This document shows positions 7,617 to 14,922 of a stretch of 36,369 nucleotides of DNA, piece by piece. A program made the position numbers and the translations under genes. Each line of letters begins with the position of its first letter. Position 1 is the first letter of the stretch. This stretch comes from JAFDVN01 sp964472275 (GTDB lineage Bacteria > Acidobacteriota > Holophagae > Holophagales > Holophagaceae): contig CAYYJN010000018.1 in NCBI GenBank assembly GCA_964472275.1, positions 1 through 36,369 of the forward strand, written 5' to 3'. Below the pieces are notes generated by a model that did not search any database, was not told the DNA's origin, and saw only the letters and a list, made by a program, of their open reading frames with translations.

Positions 7617-8513
7617 CTAGAGCCCGCCCCGAAGATTCGCCTGGGTGCGCAGGCCTTCCTCGGCCTCTTTCAGCAGCGCGACGAGCTTGCCATCGTGCAG
7701 GCCGCGGATGGGAGCGGCGGGATCGGGGAAGCCTTCGGGCAGGTCCCAGGCGGGCGGCTCGATCACGCCGAGGCCGATGGCTTGGCCCAGGCCGAGGCGT
7801 CGGGCCTCGTCATCGTCGAGGCGGCGCGCGCGGCACCAGGGGATGAGCGCCTCGCCGGCGATGACGCTCGTAGCATCCGGCCCAGGGTCCGCCCACGGTC
7901 CGATGGCGGTGCGATGGAGCGTGGAGAGGTGGGCGCCGCAACCCAGCGCGCGGCCCAGATCCTGCGCGAGGCTCCGCACATAGAAGCCGCCCCGGCAGGT
8001 GATGCGGAGCGTGCTCCGCGACGGCAGTTCATGGGAGAGCCAGGCGGCCTCGTGCAGGTAGACGCGGCTCGGAGGCAGCACGACTTCCTCGCCGCGATGG
8101 GCTTTCTTGTAGGCCGCCTCGCCGCCGATCTTCTTTGCGCTGGTGGCGGGCGGAACCTGCTCGCGCCAGCCGAGGAAGGTCTTCAGCACCTGATCGAGCC
8201 GCTCGGGCGTCATCGCGGACGCGTCGCACTCCGACACGACGACGCCCAGGTGGTCGCAGGTCTCCGTCTCGACGCCCCACACGACCGTCGCCTCGTAGGT
8301 TTTGGGCAACGGATGCATCAGCTCCATGAGCCGCGTGGCCTGGCCCGCGAGGATGAGCAGCAGGCCGTCCGCGAAGGGATCCAGCGTGCCGCCATGGCCA
8401 ATGGCGAGCTTGCCCTGCCCCGCCTCCCGCGCGGCGCGCATGAAGTCCTTGACGATGGCGAAGCTGGTGCCGCCCACCGGCTTGTGGACGAGGTGGACGC
8501 CGGGCTCGATCAA
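7617..8513 (-). CDS. truB: tRNA pseudouridine(55) synthase TruB
   Basis: 298 residues. The N-terminus has HKPVGGTS and the catalytic block GHGGTLDPFADGLL with Asp45; later come KTYEA, the RLDQVLKTFLG region, KKAHRGEEV and RITCRGGFYVRSLAQDLG, all characteristic of TruB. It makes pseudouridine 55 in the T loop of tRNAs. The start is a TTG at 8513, forming a TTGA 4-base overlap with the rbfA stop, so it is translationally coupled in an rbfA-truB operon, a common pairing in bacteria. It converges on nadK without space for a terminator. Confidence 0.95.
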   Translation of the reverse strand: MIEPGVHLVHKPVGGTSFAIVKDFMRAAREAGQGKLAIGHGGTLDPFADGLLLILAGQATRLMELMHPLPKTYEATVVWGVETETCDHLGVVVSECDASAMTPERLDQVLKTFLGWREQVPPATSAKKIGGEAAYKKAHRGEEVVLPPSRVYLHEAAWLSHELPSRSTLRITCRGGFYVRSLAQDLGRALGCGAHLSTLHRTAIGPWADPGPDATSVIAGEALIPWCRARRLDDDEARRLGLGQAIGLGVIEPPAWDLPEGFPDPAAPIRGLHDGKLVALLKEAEEGLRTQANLRGGL

Positions 8514-8899
8514 GCGTCTTCCTCAGGTTCCACAGGGCGTTTTTTTCGCTCGGCTTCGATCTCGGCGAAGAGCGATTCCATCTTGTTGCCCTCGCCCACC
8601 ACCGCGTCCTGGAAGAAGCGCAGTTCCGGCGCGCGCTTCAGGTGCAGGCGCTTGCCCAGCTCGGTGCGGAGGAAGCCCGTGGCCCGCTGGAGCGCGTGAA
8701 GCGTCTTCGCGTCCTGGTCCGCCTGGGCCACGCCGGTCGCGGGCAGCACGGTGAAGTAGACCCGGGCCACGCCCCGGTCGCCGGAGAGCCGCACGGCGGT
8801 GAGCGTGACGAATCCCAAATCGGGGTCCCGCAGCTCGCGATGAACGAGGGTGCCGAGGATGAACAGGACTTGGTCTTCGAGGCGTTCAGGCCGTTGCAT
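8510..8899 (-). CDS. rbfA: Ribosome-binding factor A
   Basis: 129 residues. RbfA features: RPERLEDQVLFILGTLVHRELRDPDLGFVT-type start, a central strand region (GVARVYFTVLP), then LHALQRATGFLRTELGKRLHLKRAPELRFFQD, which matches the KH-like fold of the family. The tail is acidic. It assists late maturation of the 30S subunit near helix 1 of 16S rRNA. The ATG at 8899 lies 6 bases behind a minus-strand TAGACT box (8911-8906), without a ribosome site. First gene of the rbfA-truB pair and divergent from the methyltransferase at 8934. Confidence 0.93.
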   Translation of the reverse strand: MQRPERLEDQVLFILGTLVHRELRDPDLGFVTLTAVRLSGDRGVARVYFTVLPATGVAQADQDAKTLHALQRATGFLRTELGKRLHLKRAPELRFFQDAVVGEGNKMESLFAEIEAERKKRPVEPEEDA

Positions 8900-8933
8900 C
8901 CAAGCAGTCTACCGCGCGTGCCATCATGGCCCC

Positions 8934-9653
8934 ATGGCCGAGTGGTTCGAGGATTGGTTCGACGCGGATTACGCCGCGCTCTACGCCCACCGGGACGCGG
9001 GCGAAGCCGCGCTCGCCATCGCCACCGCCCTGCGGGAGGCGCCCGAGCTGGCGAGCGGCCCCGTGCTGGATCTGGCCTGCGGCGGGGCACGGCATCTGGC
9101 CGAGCTTCGGAAGACGAACTCCCAGGCCTTCGGGATTGATCTGAGCGCGACTCTGCTGGGGCTCGCCCCGGAAGAGCTCCGCCCCTGGCTGCTGCGGGCC
9201 GATATGCGGAAGTTGCCGGTGAAGCCCGGCCTCGCGGGCATCACGCTTTGGTTCACGCCCTTCGGGTATTTCGAAGATGAAACGAACGAGGCGCTGCTCC
9301 GCTCGCTCGCGAACCTCCTTCGATCGGGCGGCGTCCTGCTCATGGACTATCTGAACGCCGCCGAGCTGCGGCGCTCGCTGGTGGCGGAGGACACCCTCGA
9401 GCGCGGCGGCATCCGCGTCACGAGCCGCCGCCGCCTGGAAGGCGGCCGAGTCGTCAAGCACATGGACCTGGTCCGCCTCGAAAGCGGCGAAACGCGCCAG
9501 GCGCGGGAAAGCGTGCGCGTCTACGAGCCGGAAGAGATCGAAGCCATGGCCTCGCGGGCGGGCTTGAGGCTCCGGGAAACGATGGGGTCCTACGACGGCG
9601 CGGCTTTCGGCGAAGCCAGCCCGCGGTGGATCGCGCTGTTCAAAAAAAAGTGA
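8934..9653 (+). CDS. Class I SAM-dependent methyltransferase, substrate unknown
   Basis: 239 residues with a Rossmann methyltransferase fold. Motif I is VLDLACGGARHLAEL, then the acidic GIDLS after strand 2, LLRADMRKLPV, a motif IV region (ITLWFTPFGYFEDETNEALL) and GGVLLMDYLN. It most resembles UbiE/Methyltransf_25-type enzymes, but the substrate cannot be told. The ATG at 8934 is chosen because MAEWFEDWFDADYAALY is a common family start. Upstream ATGs in the frame would overlap rbfA. No clear ribosome site or TANNNT box is seen close to it. It is followed directly by the 9653-9739 hairpin. Confidence 0.85.
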   Translation: MAEWFEDWFDADYAALYAHRDAGEAALAIATALREAPELASGPVLDLACGGARHLAELRKTNSQAFGIDLSATLLGLAPEELRPWLLRADMRKLPVKPGLAGITLWFTPFGYFEDETNEALLRSLANLLRSGGVLLMDYLNAAELRRSLVAEDTLERGGIRVTSRRRLEGGRVVKHMDLVRLESGETRQARESVRVYEPEEIEAMASRAGLRLRETMGSYDGAAFGEASPRWIALFKKK

Positions 9654-9739
9654 ACCACAGAGGCTCAGAGACACAGAGAAAGAACGCCGGTGGACCGGAA
9701 CCATCAGGTTTTTCTCCGTGCCTCTGAGTCTCTGTGGTT
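9653..9739. repeat. Intergenic hairpin of 8-base units between methyltransferase and pgk
   Basis: The left arm (9653-9681) is built of CACAGAGG, CTCAGAGA and CACAGAGA units. The right arm (9709-9739) is its inverted partner with about three mismatched positions, ending in TGTGGTT. The structure begins on the last base of the methyltransferase stop codon. It may serve as a bidirectional transcription or mRNA-stability element. It belongs to the same architectural class as the hairpins at 198, 436 and 1605. Confidence 0.75.
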
Positions 9740-9789
9740 TGAACTTCTTCGTTCCTTTGCCAAAATGAAAGGTTCATTCAGGAGCGTCC

Positions 9790-10986
9790 ATGGCCTTCGA
9801 ATCGGTGCGGGATCTCTCGGTGTCGGGCAAGCGCGTCTTCCTGCGGGCGGATCTGAATGTGCCGCTCAAGGATGGCGTCATCACTGACGCGACGCGCATC
9901 GAGGCGACGCTGCCGACGCTGGATTTTCTGCTGAAGGCGGGGGCTTCCGTCGTGATGGCTTCGCACCTCGGGCGCCCGGTGGGAACAGGCTTCGAGGAGG
10001 CCTTCTCGCTCAAGCCGGTGGCGGCTTGGCTGAAAGCCAAGGGCTACGACGCCAGCCTCGCGCCGGGCGTCACGGGCGACGCGGTGGAAGCGGTGGCGAA
10101 GGCGCTGAAGCCGGGCCAGGTGCTGCTCCTGGAGAATCTCCGCTTCGACAAGGGCGAGACGAAGAACAAGCCCGAGTTCGCCGCGGCGCTGGCCAAGCTC
10201 GCTGAGATCTATGTGGACGACGCCTTCGGCGCCGCGCATCGCGCGCACGCCTCGGTGGCGGGCATGGTCGCGGACTTCCCCAAGGAATCCGTCGCGGCGG
10301 GCTTCCTCATGGAGAAGGAGCTGAAGGCCCTTGGCCGCGTGCTGCACGATCCCGAGCAGCCGCTCGTCGTGATCTTCGGCGGCTCGAAGGTGAGCGACAA
10401 GATCGAGCTCATCCAGAATTTCCTCGGCAAAGCCAAGGCCATTCTCATCGGCGGCGCCATGAGCTACACCTTCCTCAAGGCGCTCGACCAACCCATCGGC
10501 ACGAGCCTTTGCGAGATGGACAAGCTGGATCTCGCCCTTTCGTTGCTCAAGGAGGCCGAAGCCAAGGGCACGAAGCTGCTGCTGCCCGTGGACCATGTGG
10601 CCGCGCCAGAATTCAAGGCGGACGCGCCCTGCATCGTGACGGACGGTCAGGCCATTCCCGATGGCCAGATGGGCTTGGACATCGGCCCGGAAAGCGTCGC
10701 GCTCTACGCGGACGAGATCCGCTCCGCCAAGACGCTGCTCTGGAACGGGCCGATGGGCGTCTTCGAGATGGCGCCCTTCGCCAGCGGAACCTTGAGCATC
10801 GCCGAGGAGCTGGCGAAGGCGGCGGACGCGGGCGCGTTCGTCCTCGTGGGCGGCGGCGACAGCGTGGCGGCGGTGAATCAGGCGGAGCTGGCCTCCCGCA
10901 TGAGCCATGTGAGCACCGGCGGCGGCGCGAGCCTGGAATTCCTCTCGGGCCTCACGCTCCCTGGCGTGGCCGCGCTGGAGCGGTAG
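9790..10986 (+). CDS. pgk: Phosphoglycerate kinase
   Basis: 398 residues, normal for bacterial Pgk. Motifs include RADLNVPLKDG, ASHLGRP, LLLENLRF, VDDAFGAAHRAHAS, FGGSKVSDKI, WNGPMGVFE and GGGDSVAAV, which cover the 3-phosphoglycerate site, hinge and nucleotide site. It transfers phosphate from 1,3-bisphosphoglycerate to ADP in glycolysis. AGGAG lies six bases before the ATG. It is followed by tpiA 19 bases later on the same strand, forming a glycolytic pair. Confidence 0.97.
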   Translation: MAFESVRDLSVSGKRVFLRADLNVPLKDGVITDATRIEATLPTLDFLLKAGASVVMASHLGRPVGTGFEEAFSLKPVAAWLKAKGYDASLAPGVTGDAVEAVAKALKPGQVLLLENLRFDKGETKNKPEFAAALAKLAEIYVDDAFGAAHRAHASVAGMVADFPKESVAAGFLMEKELKALGRVLHDPEQPLVVIFGGSKVSDKIELIQNFLGKAKAILIGGAMSYTFLKALDQPIGTSLCEMDKLDLALSLLKEAEAKGTKLLLPVDHVAAPEFKADAPCIVTDGQAIPDGQMGLDIGPESVALYADEIRSAKTLLWNGPMGVFEMAPFASGTLSIAEELAKAADAGAFVLVGGGDSVAAVNQAELASRMSHVSTGGGASLEFLSGLTLPGVAALER

Positions 10987-11005
10987 GCTGGAGCAGGAGT
11001 TTCCC

Positions 11006-11746
<741 letters not shown>

Positions 11747-11750
11747 GCTG

Positions 11751-12155
11751 TCACGAAGCGCGTGTCCAGGGCACCATCCGAACGAGAACCAATGCAAACG
11801 CAAAGACGGGAAGGATGCCTGCCAGGGACACCCCCGGCGACAGCAAGGTAGCCACTATGGTCCAAACGAGGACGGCGCCGACCACGGTCAGAATCGCGCT
11901 TGCATAGTGTCGGCCGATAACCGCGACATGTGTGATGCCCCCAGCAATGAGCCCAACGATGAGGCTCGCCGGGATCATCACCGTCAACATGAACGGATCT
12001 AGGAGAACCCCGAAAAAGTTGACCCGTGACGCCTCGTCCGCAGGCGGAGCCTGGACCCAAAGCAGGAACACGAAGAGCAGCGCGACACCAAAAGCTGTCG
12101 CGACGGCACAGGCCAGGGACCAAACGAGAGATGGCCGACCGCCGTCCCCAATCAC
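11751..12155 (-). CDS. Small integral membrane protein of unknown function
   Basis: 134 residues with about four hydrophobic segments (approximately 12-34, 55-75, 80-100 and 108-128), so an inner-membrane protein is predicted. I do not recognise a family. The start is a GTG at 12155 in a GTGA 4-base overlap with the stop of the lipoprotein gene at 12152, implying coupling and possibly a joint role. No catalytic motif is visible. It ends RMVPWTRAS four bases from the convergent tpiA stop. Confidence 0.7.
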   Translation of the reverse strand: MIGDGGRPSLVWSLACAVATAFGVALLFVFLLWVQAPPADEASRVNFFGVLLDPFMLTVMIPASLIVGLIAGGITHVAVIGRHYASAILTVVGAVLVWTIVATLLSPGVSLAGILPVFAFALVLVRMVPWTRAS

Positions 12156-12973
12156 TTCGCGGGCTCCGCATTTGGCTGGTCCTTCTCATTCTTAGGCACA
12201 GCCTGATCCTTATCCGGAACTGCCACGAGCGGATCTGAGTGATCGAGGGTCTGAGCCGCAGACGGAAGGGACTCACGCGGCTCAACCGGGACGCCGTAGT
12301 AGCTGGGCGCGCCGCGATGCCACTTGAAGGTCTCGCCCAGGCGGCCCACCAGCACCCGCGCGTAGGCCTGGGCCTCCGCTTCCTGCACCCGGATTTCATC
12401 GGAACCCTGATCGCCGCGCAGGGGTTCCAGCGCCTGGATCAGATCGTTGGTGTCAATGGCCTCCACTGCGAGGGGTTCGGGATTGCCCGCGTCCATGAGC
12501 CTCGCTTCCGAATCCAGGTCATCGGGGTAGTAGCCCAGCCAGTCGTAGCGATCCTGATTGGCCGCGACGCTGTTGCCCGCGAAGAGGCCCCAGAACACGC
12601 CGTCGAAGAACCAATCCCGGTCGCCCGCCATGGCCCCGAGCACGCCCACGGAAGCCCCGACGCCCACGCCCACCGCACCGGCGTTGGACCTGTGCTTGAC
12701 GATGCCTTTGCGCTCCAGATTCACCTCCAGCCGCACGGCGTCCGGCGGCGGCGCGACGCCTTCCGGCACCACCATCACCCGCGACGCCAAACGCACCCGC
12801 AAGGCGGCCTCCAGCGTGGCCGCGAAGTCCTTGCTCCCCGGCGCGTCCGGGCGGACGGTGCAGGCGACCACCACGGGCCTCGGATGCTGGGTGTAGGCCA
12901 CCACCTCGGGCCGCTGGCAGGCGGTGATGAGGAGGATGGCGGGAACCGCGATCAGCGCGAGAGGGCGACGCAT
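12152..12973 (-). CDS. Outer-membrane-type lipoprotein of unknown function
   Basis: 273 residues. The N-terminus MRRPLALIAVPAILLITACQ has a lipobox (ITAC, Cys19), so it should be lipidated and anchored in a membrane facing the periplasm. Residues about 98-145 are Gly/Ala-rich and hydrophobic (GAVGVGVGASVGVLGAMAG) and then aromatic (DWFFDGVFWGLFAG), suggesting a membrane-interacting or glycine-zipper-like segment. The C-terminus is Lys/Glu/Pro/Asp-rich and looks disordered. The ATG at 12973 is chosen because GGAG precedes it by five bases and it places the signal peptide correctly; upstream ATGs give an unnatural extension. No family recognised. Coupled to the membrane protein gene downstream. 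Confidence 0.75.
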   Translation of the reverse strand: MRRPLALIAVPAILLITACQRPEVVAYTQHPRPVVVACTVRPDAPGSKDFAATLEAALRVRLASRVMVVPEGVAPPPDAVRLEVNLERKGIVKHRSNAGAVGVGVGASVGVLGAMAGDRDWFFDGVFWGLFAGNSVAANQDRYDWLGYYPDDLDSEARLMDAGNPEPLAVEAIDTNDLIQALEPLRGDQGSDEIRVQEAEAQAYARVLVGRLGETFKWHRGAPSYYGVPVEPRESLPSAAQTLDHSDPLVAVPDKDQAVPKNEKDQPNAEPAK

Positions 12974-13063
12974 GGATACTCCGGGCATGGGAACTCCAGG
13001 TGGATTCAAGATGAGTCCAAGCAAAATCCGTGTCCAGATGCCGTATCCAAATGGGAGGCCCGG

Positions 13064-13069
13064 TAGAAT
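13064..13069 (+). promoter_or_regulatory. Probable -10 box of the DAHP synthase gene
   Basis: TAGAAT at 13064-13069 lies 20 bases before the ATG at 13090, with GGAGG between them. No convincing -35 box is seen. The same TAGAAT hexamer precedes secG and cpoB. Confidence 0.45.
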
Positions 13070-13089
13070 CAGGGCTCGGAGGCGCGCGG

Positions 13090-14136
13090 ATGCTCATCCT
13101 CATGCGGGCGGAAGCGGATTCGGGCGAGGTGGACCGCGTCCTGGCTCTGCTTCGGGAGCGCGGCGTCCGGCCACAGGTGACCCGGACGGAGGATGCAACC
13201 TGCATCTTGGCGCCGGATGCCTCCAAGGCCCTCAGCGCCGAGCAGATCGGCGCGTTGGCGGGCGTCCTCAAGGTCGTCCCCATCTCGAGCCCCTTCAAGC
13301 TGGCCAGCCTGGACGGCGCGATGGGACGCACCGTGGTGGAGGTGAACGGCGTCCGCATCGGCGGCGGCGACCTCGCCCTCGTCGCCGGGCCCTGCGGTGT
13401 GGAAAGCCGCGAGCAACTCTTCACCGTCGCGCGCTATGTGGCGGATGCGGGCGTGAAGCTGCTGCGGGCTGGCGCTTTCAAGCCGCGCACGAGCCCCTAT
13501 GCGTTCCAGGGCCTCGGCCTCGAAGGCTTGCGCCTGCTGGAGGAGGCGCGGAAGGAATTCGGTCTGGGCATCGTCACCGAGGCGCTGGATGTGGAAACCT
13601 TCGACGCGGTGGAGGAAGCCGCCGACATGGTGCAGATCGGCGCGCGCAACATGCAGAACTTCGCGCTCCTGCGCCGCGCGGGCCGTTGCGCCAAGCCGGT
13701 GCTGCTCAAGCGCGGCCCTTCCGCCACGCTCGAAGAATGGCTTTACGCGGCCGAATACATTTTGGGCGAAGGCAATCGGCAGGTGGCGCTCTGCGAGCGC
13801 GGCATCCGAACCTGGTCGGATCACGCGCGGAACACGCTGGATCTCAGCGTCGTGCCCGCCGCCAGGGCGCTCACGCATCTGCCCGTGCTGGTGGACCCGA
13901 GCCATGGCACGGGCCGCCGCGACCTCGTGGTGCCCATGGCCCGCGCGGCCGTCGCCGCCGGGGCGGACGGCGTGTTGGTGGAGACGCACTGCAATCCGGA
14001 AAAGGCGCTCAGTGATGGCCCTCAGGCCCTGCTGCCATCGGACTTCGCGCGGATGGCCGCCCAGCTCGAAGGCATCCACCGCGTGCTGCGCCAGACGCGG
14101 GGCGCGCTGAGCGGACTCGCCTTGAACGGGCTGTGA
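13090..14136 (+). CDS. aroF: 3-deoxy-7-phosphoheptulonate (DAHP) synthase, type I beta
   Basis: 348 residues. An N-terminal ferredoxin-like regulatory domain (about 1-75) is followed by a TIM-barrel synthase. Barrel motifs are VAGPCGVESREQL, LRAGAFKPRTSPYAFQGLG, VTEALD, QIGARNMQNF, LLKRG, CERGIRTW and LVDPSHGTGRRDLV. The domain order matches the Thermotoga-type DAHP synthase, where the N-terminal domain mediates feedback by aromatic amino acids; regulation here is inferred from that. It condenses phosphoenolpyruvate with erythrose 4-phosphate, the first shikimate step. GGAGG lies seven bases before the ATG. An earlier in-frame ATG at 13030 overlaps the promoter box and is rejected. Confidence 0.95.
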   Translation: MLILMRAEADSGEVDRVLALLRERGVRPQVTRTEDATCILAPDASKALSAEQIGALAGVLKVVPISSPFKLASLDGAMGRTVVEVNGVRIGGGDLALVAGPCGVESREQLFTVARYVADAGVKLLRAGAFKPRTSPYAFQGLGLEGLRLLEEARKEFGLGIVTEALDVETFDAVEEAADMVQIGARNMQNFALLRRAGRCAKPVLLKRGPSATLEEWLYAAEYILGEGNRQVALCERGIRTWSDHARNTLDLSVVPAARALTHLPVLVDPSHGTGRRDLVVPMARAAVAAGADGVLVETHCNPEKALSDGPQALLPSDFARMAAQLEGIHRVLRQTRGALSGLALNGL

Positions 14137-14139
14137 GAC

Positions 14140-14183
14140 GGGCCTCGGGCTTCGGACCTCGGGCCTCGGGCCTCGGGCCTTTT
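14140..14183 (+). repeat. G-rich period-7 repeat with a short T tract after the DAHP synthase gene
   Basis: Five GGG runs (14140, 14147, 14161, 14168, 14175) are separated mostly by CCTC, followed by TTTTT (14180-14184). The pattern fits a possible intramolecular G-quadruplex and might aid termination. It cannot form a normal hairpin because the reverse complement is absent from the same strand. Confidence 0.4.
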
Positions 14184-14271
14184 TGCAAGCCTCGATGCGA
14201 TGACCCGTCGTCCAGCGTGCATGGTGGCCTGGTTCTCGGAGTCCGACACCCGGAATCCGCGCCGTTCCTGA

Positions 14272-14277
14272 TAGAAT
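14272..14277 (+). promoter_or_regulatory. Probable -10 box of secG
   Basis: TAGAAT 18 bases before the secG ATG with a GGAG ribosome site in between. No clear -35 hexamer is seen. Confidence 0.45.
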
Positions 14278-14295
14278 GGCCGGTTCGGAGTCGCC

Positions 14296-14643
14296 ATGAA
14301 CGGCCTGCTCACCACGCTCATCATCATCTTCGGGATCGCCCTCATGGGCGCCATCCTGCTGCAGCCCGGCAGCAAGGGCGGCGGCCTTGGAAGCTCCTTC
14401 GGCGGCGGCGGCGCGAACTCGGCCTTCGGCGCCCAGGGCGCGACGCCCTTCCTCGCCAAGGCCACCTACTGGCTCGCCGCGCTCTTCCTGGGAACGACGC
14501 TCTTCATCGAGTACACGATCACCACTTCCAGCCGTTCGGTGCTGGAGAAGGGCAGCGATCTGCCGGTGTCGTCCTCGCCCTTGACCCCCGTCCCTCCGCC
14601 CGCGGCTCCTGCGCCTTCCTCCGCGCCCAAGAGCTCTCATTGA
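14296..14643 (+). CDS. secG: Preprotein translocase subunit SecG
   Basis: 115 residues with the classic SecG layout. A first transmembrane helix (about 3-23) ends at LLQPGSKGGGLGSSFGGGG, the Gly/Ser-rich cytoplasmic loop typical of SecG, followed by TPFLAKATYW and a second helix (about 56-75). The tail is Pro/Ala/Ser-rich. It associates with SecYE and assists SecA-driven export. GGAG is spaced six bases from the ATG. It stands alone ahead of tRNA-Leu. Confidence 0.93.
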   Translation: MNGLLTTLIIIFGIALMGAILLQPGSKGGGLGSSFGGGGANSAFGAQGATPFLAKATYWLAALFLGTTLFIEYTITTSSRSVLEKGSDLPVSSSPLTPVPPPAAPAPSSAPKSSH

Positions 14644-14682
14644 CGGAAGGCCCGCTCTAGGGCACACTTGTCGTTCACGCTT

Positions 14683-14768
14683 GCCCGCGTGGTGAAACTG
14701 GTAGACACGCCATCTTGAGGTGGTGGTGGCCAAAAGCCGTAGCAGTTCGAGTCTGCTCGCGGGCACCA
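14683..14768 (+). tRNA. tRNA-Leu, anticodon GAG
   Basis: An 86-base class II tRNA with encoded CCA. The acceptor stem is GCCCGCG with CGCGGGC (7 pairs). The D arm has GGTGAAACTGGTAGACACG. The anticodon stem is CCATC with GGTGG around loop TTGAGGT (GAG at 14717-14719). A short variable stem GGC/GCC follows, then T arm AGCAG TTCGAGT CTGCT, discriminator A and CCA. It reads CUC and CUU leucine codons. Its 3' end leads directly into a strongly folded segment and then a terminator. Confidence 0.95.
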
Positions 14769-14841
14769 AGAAAAGGCTCCGACTTGGGTGCAAACCCAAG
14801 TCGGAAGTCCTCTGCCTGCGCAGAAGACGATCGCCTTTTCT
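14769..14841 (+). ncRNA. Predicted three-way-junction RNA element directly behind tRNA-Leu
   Basis: The outer stem AGAAAAGGC (14769-14777) pairs with GCCTTTTCT (14833-14841), nine perfect pairs. Inside are a 12-pair perfect hairpin, TCCGACTTGGGT / ACCCAAGTCGGA with GCAA loop (14778-14805), and a second hairpin (14807-14828) with eight pairs and one mismatch. It begins on the base after the tRNA CCA. It lacks a U tract, and a separate terminator follows, so it could be a processing or stability element of the tRNA precursor. Its role is unknown. Confidence 0.5.
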
Positions 14842-14885
14842 CGCCGATGTTGCCGAGCGTAGCTAGGCCAGAGGCGTAAAGATCT

Positions 14886-14909
14886 CGCTCTTCGGAGCGT
14901 CTTTTTTTG
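14886..14909 (+). terminator. Rho-independent terminator of the tRNA-Leu unit
   Basis: CGCTC, UUCG tetraloop, GAGCG, then TCTTTTTTTG. AAAGA just upstream (14878-14882) can extend the stem with TCTTT. It ends 14 bases before the mutY start, so mutY is not read from the tRNA promoter unless there is read-through. Confidence 0.8.
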
Positions 14910-14922
14910 TTTCACTGGACCG

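Noticed and set aside
12924..14015. A 363-codon plus-strand frame over the lipoprotein start and the DAHP synthase
   Set aside because: Out of frame with the clearly recognisable DAHP synthase; Arg/Gly-rich shadow.
14646..14768. tRNA gene as a phage or island attachment site
   Set aside because: No integrase gene is nearby and no repeat of the tRNA 3' end was seen elsewhere in the window.
14778..14805. The 12-pair hairpin behind tRNA-Leu as an ordinary terminator
   Set aside because: It has no U tract, is enclosed in a larger stem, and a better terminator with UUCG loop and T7 lies at 14886-14909.
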